Shown here: positions 14,331-19,964 of the stretch, piece by piece | Position numbering within the stretch: the stretch's first letter is position 1 | How the letters are laid out: every line of letters starts with the position of its first letter | DNA from: Pseudomonadota bacterium | Lineage (GTDB): Bacteria > Desulfobacterota > JADFVX01 | NCBI GenBank assembly: GCA_015222755.1 | Contig: JADFVX010000131.1 | Location: 1 to 19,964 of the forward strand | Reading direction: 5' to 3' | Length of the DNA stretch: 19,964 bases | Position numbers and translations under genes: made by a program | The notes under the pieces: generated by a model | Databases searched by the model: none | Told to the model about the DNA's origin: nothing | Seen by the model: the letters and a program-made list of their open reading frames with translations, nothing else

Positions 14331-15407
14331 ATGGAAATAACTTTAGTTAAAAAAATAATGGAAGACGGCGAGGAGTGCAAGAAGTGCCGGGAGGTTTCAG
14401 AGCGCCTGAGATCCGGTGATGAACTCCGCTTTATTGATAAGGTGGTTTATGCGGATGTGCGCGACCCCGAATCGGAAGGGAGCCGCCTTGCAAGAGAGCT
14501 TGATGTAGAGATTGCGCCCTTCTTCATAGTCGAAGAGGGTGGAGAAAAGACCATCTACAAGAGCTATATGGTCTTTAAAAAAAATGTGCTGAACAAGGTA
14601 CTTGAAGCCGCCGACATAGAGGTCGAGAATAAGCGTAAAAGAACGGGAGATACCGATGCCTTCGGCATTTCTATGGCCTCTTCCGCTGCAAATGGAAAGA
14701 ACAGCCCGGACATAGATGCCCTGAATAAAAAGTTTGAGGGAAAATCTCCCCAGGAGCTGCTGGAATGGGGACTAAATACATACCATCCAAATATCGCACT
14801 TGCCTGGAGCGGGGCGGAAGATGTGGCCATAGTCGATATGATGCTAAGGATAAATCCCGGGTCACGCATATTTACGCTGGATACGGGTCGGCTCAATAAG
14901 GAAACATATGATCTGATAGATGCTGTACGTAAAAAATATGGCATAAAGGTTGAGGTGCTGCTTCCCGATTCGGCAGAGGCGGAGAAGATGCTTCGCGAGA
15001 GGGGGATGAACTTTTTTTATGAAGGGGCGGAGGCGCGAAAGCTTTGCTGCAATGTAAGAAAGGTAGAGCCCCTTAAAAAGATGCTGGCCAGCCTTGATGG
15101 ATGGATAACCGGTTTGCGCCGAGACCAGGCCGTCACAAGGACAGCACTGAATAAGATAGAAATAGATGATGCATTCGGCGGGATTTTAAAACTAAATCCA
15201 TTGGCCGGATGGAGCCATGATGATGTATGGGACTATATAAGAAAAAATGATGTTCCTTACAATAAGCTGCACGACATGGGATACCCCTCTATAGGCTGTG
15301 CGCCATGTACACGCGCCGTTGAATCCGGTGAAGACATTAGGGCAGGCCGGTGGTGGTGGGAAACTCCCGAAAGCAAGGAGTGCGGCCTGCATGTGAAGAA
15401 GAAGTAG
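14331..15407 (+). CDS. cysH: assimilatory APS reductase (CysH, Fe-S type) with N-terminal CxxC redox domain
   Basis: This 358-residue protein has two parts. Residues 1 to about 98 form a glutaredoxin/thioredoxin-like domain with CKKC at 16-19 and a cis-proline-like segment, EIAPFFIVEEGG. Residues about 125-358 are the CysH reductase. SGAEDVA (160-166) and LDTGRL (183-188) bind the nucleotide, CC at 239-240 and CAPC at 323-326 are the four [4Fe-4S] ligands, and ECGLH places the catalytic cysteine at 351. The cluster ligands indicate adenylyl sulfate as substrate rather than PAPS. The fused domain could supply electrons directly; in plants the redox domain is C-terminal. The start at 14331 has GAGG five bases upstream. 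No other sulfate-assimilation gene is in the window. Confidence 0.9.
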   Translation: MEITLVKKIMEDGEECKKCREVSERLRSGDELRFIDKVVYADVRDPESEGSRLARELDVEIAPFFIVEEGGEKTIYKSYMVFKKNVLNKVLEAADIEVENKRKRTGDTDAFGISMASSAANGKNSPDIDALNKKFEGKSPQELLEWGLNTYHPNIALAWSGAEDVAIVDMMLRINPGSRIFTLDTGRLNKETYDLIDAVRKKYGIKVEVLLPDSAEAEKMLRERGMNFFYEGAEARKLCCNVRKVEPLKKMLASLDGWITGLRRDQAVTRTALNKIEIDDAFGGILKLNPLAGWSHDDVWDYIRKNDVPYNKLHDMGYPSIGCAPCTRAVESGEDIRAGRWWWETPESKECGLHVKKK

Positions 15408-15711
15408 GACAAGGTTTGGGATTTACTTTTCGGGAGGCGTATTCGACAGTAAGCTTTAAACTTTTTCTGCGCTATTGCTTGCTTCCGCAATACATGTCCT
15501 TGTTCCGTATGCTACAGCTCTTCATGCACCTGCGCTGCGTTTAATTAGCCTGGCTGTAAGCCCCCATTAGCCCGAGGCTCTGCTATGAAAGCATAGTGTA
15601 AAATAAAATCTTTCAAGGAAGCCTCTTGCCAGCTTTTCACAAATGAAACCTTGTTGTCATGGTGCAAAATAGTGTATAAATATCTCTACAAAAATCGAGG
15701 AGGATCCAAAT
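15408..15711. other. 304-base spacer with short inverted repeats, no gene seen
   Basis: No frame with a ribosome binding site or family sequence was found. ATTGC/GCAAT (15474-15478 and 15487-15491) and CTATG/CATAG around an AAAG loop (15583-15596) form small hairpins. GAGGCT (15574-15579) can pair either with AGCCT (15547-15551) or with AGCCTC (15620-15625). The right end holds the promoter of the next gene. No typical T-tailed terminator for cysH was seen. Confidence 0.4.
15651..15680 (+). promoter_or_regulatory. candidate promoter of the V4R-like gene
   Basis: TATAAA (15675-15680) is preceded by TTGTCA (15654-15659) at 15 bases or TTGTTG (15651-15656) at 18 bases. Neither spacing is ideal, so the call is moderate. 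The leader would be about 25 bases. Confidence 0.4.
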
Positions 15712-16371
15712 ATGAGCATGTTTTTAGGGCCCATTCATCATTGGCTTTATAACAAAATAGAGGTCGGGGCAGAAAGAGCGTCAGCAATTGAAGAGGCCTT
15801 CAAGGAGAACTTTGGCAGTGATGCGGAAGCACTGATTGCCGGGGTAGATGAGAGTTATCCGGCATTCCCCACGGGACTTCCGCTGGAGGACATCATCGGT
15901 GATGCCCAGATACACCCATTTCTGATGGGCCTTATCCGGATGGTAGAAACTCGGGAAGGGGCACTTGTTAAAGCCTTTGGCGATAAGTTCGGTGATAAAG
16001 CAACCGAGGTAGCGCTTTCTGCGGCGGCAGAGTTTGGGGAAAAGACCGGGGGAAAAGTTAAGGGCGAGATCGTTGCCGGTGATCTGGAGTCGGTATTTCG
16101 CAATCTATACGATCAGCAGCTCGACGGTATGCCTTGTGACCAAGGGGCGCAACCTGATGTGCAGGGCAATAAGCTGGTCATACATCAGAGCGAGTGCCTG
16201 CACAGCAATAACTGGAAAGATGCGGGTGCACCTGTCGAGACTATGTGCAAGATAACGGGGGCATGGATGGAGGGCTTCCTCAAGGCTGCTGCACCGGATA
16301 CGGCCTATTCCGTGGAAGAGACGGTGGCCGGCGGAGCCGGTGCCTGCCGCTACTGTATTTCACAAGCTTGA
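15712..16371 (+). CDS. small cysteine-containing protein, tentative V4R (4-vinyl reductase)-like domain
   Basis: This 219-residue protein has no signal peptide or membrane segment. Its N-terminus, FLGPIHHWLYNKI, looks conserved. The C-terminal half carries five cysteines (142, 162, 179, 212, 215). The stretch CKITGAWMEGFL (179-190), then VEET (201-204) and CRYCIS (212-217), follows the V4R pattern of C..T.G...GF, V.ET and C.F.I. V4R domains bind small molecules and often zinc; one cysteine expected after VEET is alanine here. No enzyme activity can be claimed, and a related small-molecule-binding family is equally possible. GAGGAGG eight bases upstream is a strong ribosome binding site. It is flanked by its own promoter and terminator. 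Confidence 0.6.
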   Translation: MSMFLGPIHHWLYNKIEVGAERASAIEEAFKENFGSDAEALIAGVDESYPAFPTGLPLEDIIGDAQIHPFLMGLIRMVETREGALVKAFGDKFGDKATEVALSAAAEFGEKTGGKVKGEIVAGDLESVFRNLYDQQLDGMPCDQGAQPDVQGNKLVIHQSECLHSNNWKDAGAPVETMCKITGAWMEGFLKAAAPDTAYSVEETVAGGAGACRYCISQA

Positions 16372-16393
16372 TCATAAACAAAATTCACACTGA

Positions 16394-16420
16394 AAGGCCC
16401 TGCATTTGCGGGGCCTTTTT
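16394..16420 (+). terminator. rho-independent terminator of the V4R-like gene
   Basis: AAGGCCCTGCA (16394-16404) pairs with TGCGGGGCCTT (16407-16417), with one G-T pair and a tight loop, followed by a T-run to 16420. Confidence 0.85.
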
Positions 16421-16422
16421 AA

Positions 16423-16451
16423 TTGACTTGAACGGCTTTTTCATGTTAACT
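16423..16451 (+). promoter_or_regulatory. candidate promoter of glyQ-glyS-ppdK
   Basis: TTGACT (16423-16428) is followed after 17 bases by TTAACT (16446-16451). The -35 box is good and the -10 box is weak. It lies directly after the preceding terminator. The 5' leader is too short for a T-box, and no glycine riboswitch features are seen. Confidence 0.4.
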
Positions 16452-16492
16452 TTCAAGCGTTTAAAACAACTTCCCCGGAGCAGAATTCTCAA

Positions 16493-17371
16493 GTGACCTT
16501 TCAGGAATTAATCCTTTCCCTTCAAAGATACTGGTCTGAAAAGGGATGTATCATCCAGCAGCCCTACGATATCGAAGTGGGAGCAGGAACCTTTAACCCC
16601 GCCACCTTCCTGCGGGTACTTGGCCCGGAGCCCTGGAAAGTTGCCTATGTGGAGCCATCGAGACGTCCCACAGATGGCCGCTACGGTGAAAATCCGAACC
16701 GTCTGCAGCATTACTACCAGTTTCAGGTAATAATCAAACCATCCCCCCAGAACATTCAGGAGCTTTACCTGGATAGCCTGAGAACCTTCGGAATAGATCC
16801 GCTGGCTCACGATATACGCTTTGTAGAGGATGACTGGGAGTCGCCAACACTCGGCGCATGGGGCCTTGGATGGGAGGTTTGGCTCGACGGTATGGAGATA
16901 ACACAGTTTACCTACTTCCAGCAGGCCGGAGGCATGGACCTGAAGCCTGTCTCCGTGGAGATTACCTATGGCATTGAGCGGATAGCCATGTTTATACAGG
17001 GTGTTGATTCCGTCTATGATCTCAAGTGGAACGATGAACTGAGCTACGGCGATGTTCACCACCGCAGTGAAGTGGAATTTTCCCGCCACAACTTTGAAGC
17101 GGCCGATGTAGATATGCTTCTTCAACTCTTTAGCATGTATGAAAAGGAGTGCAGGCAGCTTGCCGAAAAGGACCTGCCACTCCCCGCCTATGACTACTGC
17201 CTCAAGTGTTCCCACACCTTCAATCTCCTCGATGCCAGAGGTGCAATCAGCGTTACAGAACGCACCGGTTACATAGGCCGCGTAAGAAGCCTTTCAAAGC
17301 TTTGTGCTGAGGGCTATATCAAAACAAGGGAAGAGATGGGCTATCCTCTACTTAAGGGGGGAAGCTTATGA
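16493..17371 (+). CDS. glyQ: glycyl-tRNA synthetase alpha subunit
   Basis: This 292-residue class II synthetase subunit carries the catalytic core that activates glycine. The start [19 protein letters not shown] and the motifs [36 protein letters not shown] and [12 protein letters not shown] are diagnostic. The length is normal for the alpha chain of the bacterial alpha2beta2 enzyme. The start is GTG at 16493; GGAG lies about 12 bases upstream, which is long, but the family N-terminus begins exactly here. The gene overlaps glyS by four bases (ATGA), so translational coupling is likely and would keep the two subunits balanced. Confidence 0.97.
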   Translation: MTFQELILSLQRYWSEKGCIIQQPYDIEVGAGTFNPATFLRVLGPEPWKVAYVEPSRRPTDGRYGENPNRLQHYYQFQVIIKPSPQNIQELYLDSLRTFGIDPLAHDIRFVEDDWESPTLGAWGLGWEVWLDGMEITQFTYFQQAGGMDLKPVSVEITYGIERIAMFIQGVDSVYDLKWNDELSYGDVHHRSEVEFSRHNFEAADVDMLLQLFSMYEKECRQLAEKDLPLPAYDYCLKCSHTFNLLDARGAISVTERTGYIGRVRSLSKLCAEGYIKTREEMGYPLLKGGSL

Positions 17372-19440
17372 AGGAGCTTTTTCTTGAGATAGGATGCGAA
17401 GAGATCCCCGCCGGTTTTATAGGGCCTGCCCTTAATGCTATGACATCACGTATTGTCAAAGCGTTTAACGAAGCCCGAATCGAATACTGTGAGATCAAAA
17501 CAGCGGGAACTCCAAGGCGACTCATCCTGACCCTTACAGATGTAGCGGAAAAGCAAAAAGATATCATCATAGAAAATCAGGGGCCCGCCAAAAAGGTGGC
17601 CTTCGATGAAGACGGAAATCCGACAAGAGCGATGGAGGGTTTTGCCCGTGGGCAGGGTCTGCCGCTGGATAAGATAGAGGTGAGAGAGACTCCGAAGGGG
17701 GAGTATCTCTATGCCGTTAAAGAAGAAAAGGGCGTGGAAACCAGTACCCTGCTCCCTGCCATCCTGGAAGATATCGTTGCCTCAGTCCCCTTTAAAAAAT
17801 CTATGCGATGGAAAGACCTTGATATTACCTTCGCAAGACCCGTTCACTGGATTCTTGCCATCTTTGCTGGTGAAACTATCGACTTTAGCTTTGGTGATGT
17901 CCATAGTGGAAATATAAGCCGAGGGCACCGTTTTCATGCTCCGGCAGAATTTGAGGTCAAGTCCTTTGCAGATTATACCAAAAAGTGCAGATCAGCCTAT
18001 GTCATAGCAGACCCTGAAGAGCGAAAGCTGCTGATCGGTAAGGGAGTACATAAAGCGGCAAGCGCTGCCGGAGGACTGCTTATAGAAGATGAAGGTCTCC
18101 TCGAAGAAGTAGCGAATTTAGTGGAATACCCTGTTGTCGTCTGCGGCAGCTTTGATGATGAATACCTCAAACTTCCCAAGGATGTTGTGATAAATGCTAT
18201 GCGAGATCACCAGCGCTACTTCTCTGTAGAGGATGAGAAAGGGAAATTGATGCCCCTTTTCATCACCGTAAGTAATACGGAGGCAAAGGATATGCAGGTG
18301 GTGAAGGAGGGTAACGAGCGCGTCCTTCGTGCCCGTTTGTCGGATGCAGCCTTTTACTACTATGAAGACCTCAAAAAACCGCTTGATGAGATGGTGGAAT
18401 CGCTAAAGAGTGTCGTCTTTCAGGCAAAGCTTGGCACATCCTTTGAAAAAGTAGAGCGCTTCAGTGCCCTGGCTGGCTATATGGCCGACCAGCTTGTGCC
18501 GGATAAAAAGGACGACATACTGCGTGCCGCTCACCTGGCGAAGGCAGACCTTGTCTCAGGTGTAGTAGGTGAGTTTGCTAAGTTGCAGGGCGTAATGGGA
18601 AGGGACTACGCGCTCAAGGCCGGGGAAAGGCCAGAAGTTGCCGAGGCTATTTTTGAGCATTATCTCCCCAGAAATGCCGGCGATATCCTACCTACCACAG
18701 ATACGGGAGCTATCGTATCTATTGCCGATAAGATGGAGACACTCTGTAGTTGTTTCGGTATAGGACTGATCCCGACAGGTGCGGCAGACCCTTATGCGCT
18801 GCGTCGCCAGACTCTTGGTGTAATTAATATACTGCTCGACAAGGAATACCATCTTTCTATTTCGGAGATCATCAATACTTCTCTGAAAATCACCAGTGAA
18901 AAGATCGATAAAGATATTGTAAAAACAAAGGGACTTCTCCTTGAATTTATAAAGACACGCCTTTCCGGCCTGCTCACTACGCAAGGCTACAGCCACGACA
19001 TTATAGATGCCGTTTTAACGCGCGGCTTTGATGATATTGTCGATGCCGTGGAAATAATCAAGGCCCTTTCCCACCTGAAGGGGCAAGCCGACTTTGAACC
19101 TTTGGCCGTTGCCTTTAAGCGAGTTGCCAATATTACAAGGGAGTTTGAGTCCACGGGCGTCGATCCCTCGCTCTTTGAGGGTGTGGCGGAGAAAGAACTC
19201 CACGCCGCCTTTCATGCCATCGGAGGAACAGTTACTGCTCTTGCCGATAAAGGGAAGTACAAAGAGGCGCTTTTAAAGGCGGCTGAGATAAGGCCTTTGG
19301 TAGATAAATTTTTTGATGATATACTGGTAATGGTAGAGTCGGAAAAAATCAGGGACAACAGGCTGTCCCTATTGAAGGAGGTCTCCGGCCTCTTCACGCG
19401 TTTTGCCGATTTTTCTAAAATTGTCACTGAAAACAAGTAA
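17368..19440 (+). CDS. glyS: glycyl-tRNA synthetase beta subunit
   Basis: This 690-residue subunit recognises and binds tRNA-Gly and is needed for aminoacylation with GlyQ. The N-terminus [17 protein letters not shown] is diagnostic. [12 protein letters not shown] and [20 protein letters not shown] are in the middle. [20 protein letters not shown] marks the HD-like domain, and the C-terminal helical anticodon-binding region follows. The length is usual for the family. It overlaps glyQ by ATGA, with a GGGGGG tract seven bases upstream of the start. ppdK follows 26 bases after the stop, so all three genes are probably one transcript. Confidence 0.97.
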   Translation: MKELFLEIGCEEIPAGFIGPALNAMTSRIVKAFNEARIEYCEIKTAGTPRRLILTLTDVAEKQKDIIIENQGPAKKVAFDEDGNPTRAMEGFARGQGLPLDKIEVRETPKGEYLYAVKEEKGVETSTLLPAILEDIVASVPFKKSMRWKDLDITFARPVHWILAIFAGETIDFSFGDVHSGNISRGHRFHAPAEFEVKSFADYTKKCRSAYVIADPEERKLLIGKGVHKAASAAGGLLIEDEGLLEEVANLVEYPVVVCGSFDDEYLKLPKDVVINAMRDHQRYFSVEDEKGKLMPLFITVSNTEAKDMQVVKEGNERVLRARLSDAAFYYYEDLKKPLDEMVESLKSVVFQAKLGTSFEKVERFSALAGYMADQLVPDKKDDILRAAHLAKADLVSGVVGEFAKLQGVMGRDYALKAGERPEVAEAIFEHYLPRNAGDILPTTDTGAIVSIADKMETLCSCFGIGLIPTGAADPYALRRQTLGVINILLDKEYHLSISEIINTSLKITSEKIDKDIVKTKGLLLEFIKTRLSGLLTTQGYSHDIIDAVLTRGFDDIVDAVEIIKALSHLKGQADFEPLAVAFKRVANITREFESTGVDPSLFEGVAEKELHAAFHAIGGTVTALADKGKYKEALLKAAEIRPLVDKFFDDILVMVESEKIRDNRLSLLKEVSGLFTRFADFSKIVTENK

Positions 19441-19466
19441 TTTTTCGCTTATTAGAGGAGGGTTTA

Positions 19467-19964
19467 ATGGCTGAAAAGTACGTCTACTTCTTCGGGGACG
19501 GTAAAGCCGAAGGTACGGCCACCATGAAAAATCTATTGGGGGGTAAGGGGGCTAACCTTGCGGAGATGACCAATATCGCTGTCCCTGTACCTGCTGGATT
19601 CACAATAAGCACAGAAGTCTGCACCTACTACTACGGCAAGGGGAAGCAATACCCCGAAGGCCTCAAAGCAGAAGTGGCCGAGCACATGGCCAGGACTGAA
19701 AAGATCATGGGGGCCGTATTCGGAGATAAGGAAAACCCTCTTCTCGTCTCCATACGCTCCGGTGCAAGGGTCTCCATGCCCGGCATGATGGATACGGTCC
19801 TTAACCTCGGTCTGAATAACGAGACCGTTCAAGGGCTTATAAAACAATCACAAAATGCTCGTTTCGGCTACGACTCATACCGTCGTTTTATACAGATGTA
19901 CAGCAATGTCGTTATGGGAATAGACGGTGCTATCCTTGAGGAGATCCTTGAGGAGAAAAAACAT
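19467..19964 (+). CDS. ppdK: pyruvate, phosphate dikinase, N-terminal part (cut by window end)
   Basis: The first 166 codons are present and the frame is open at the window edge. [31 protein letters not shown] and [15 protein letters not shown] are typical of the nucleotide-grasp domain of PPDK; the phosphohistidine and PEP-binding domains lie outside. The full enzyme (about 870-900 residues in the family) interconverts pyruvate, ATP and phosphate with PEP, AMP and pyrophosphate, in either direction. AGGAGGG four bases before the ATG is a strong ribosome binding site. The gene follows glyS closely, an arrangement I recall from Geobacter-like deltaproteobacteria. Confidence 0.96.
   Translation, partial: MAEKYVYFFGDGKAEGTATMKNLLGGKGANLAEMTNIAVPVPAGFTISTEVCTYYYGKGKQYPEGLKAEVAEHMARTEKIMGAVFGDKENPLLVSIRSGARVSMPGMMDTVLNLGLNNETVQGLIKQSQNARFGYDSYRRFIQMYSNVVMGIDGAILEEILEEKKH

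Noticed and set aside
15350..15544. 64-codon open frame at the end of cysH and into the spacer
   Set aside because: It starts inside cysH in another frame and has no family resemblance or independent ribosome binding site.
16372..16492. T-box or glycine riboswitch upstream of glyQ
   Set aside because: After the terminator only about 70 bases remain, too short for either element, and no characteristic motif was seen.
16443..16496. 17-codon leader peptide overlapping the glyQ start (GTGA)
   Set aside because: No Shine-Dalgarno precedes its ATG, it contains no glycine run as expected for an attenuator, and it overlaps the -10 region of the candidate promoter.
16508..17215. Minus-strand open frame of 235 codons inside glyQ
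   Set aside because: It is a shadow of the highly conserved glyQ sequence, with no family-like features.

Overview
The window carries compact bacterial chromosomal DNA of moderate GC, with mostly housekeeping genes, short spacers, good Shine-Dalgarno sites and recognisable sigma70-type promoters. No rRNA, tRNA, CRISPR array, insertion sequence or phage gene was seen. The set fits a deltaproteobacterial (Desulfobacterota-like) genome: separate glyQ and glyS followed directly by pyruvate phosphate dikinase, an ATP-type PEP carboxykinase, a Fe-S type assimilatory APS reductase, an EttA-YciH pair, and a response regulator-GAF-GGDEF protein. That placement is inference from gene content; no species can be named.

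Left part (1-4410): a possible tail of an upstream gene, then an aminoglycoside-phosphotransferase-fold kinase and a P-loop kinase. These two are usually one bifunctional protein and are here split by a +1 shift at CCC-TGA. They converge on a minus-strand pair: an alkaline-phosphatase-superfamily phosphodiesterase followed by a two-TM potassium channel with an RCK domain. A tightly packed divergent promoter pair at 4348-4407 drives the phosphodiesterase leftward and the M16 genes rightward.

Middle (4411-10111): an M16 peptidase pair (one catalytic, one lacking zinc ligands), a CBS-domain protein with its own promoter, a bidirectional terminator, and the minus-strand ettA-yciH translation-factor operon. 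Two related hairpin elements (7101-7151 and 9904-9944) lie in spacers here.

Right part (10112-19964): pckA, an orphan secreted protein enclosed by two near-identical terminator hairpins, the c-di-GMP synthase, a cysH fused to an N-terminal CxxC redox domain, a 304-base gene-free spacer, a small V4R-like cysteine protein, and then glyQ-glyS-ppdK (cut by the window end). pckA and ppdK act at the PEP node; glyQS supplies glycyl-tRNA; ettA and yciH act on initiation or early elongation.

No clear new defence or mobile system is present. The most unusual items are the CCC-TGA split kinase, the paired hairpin repeats with compensatory changes, the orphan between duplicated terminators, and the cysH domain order.
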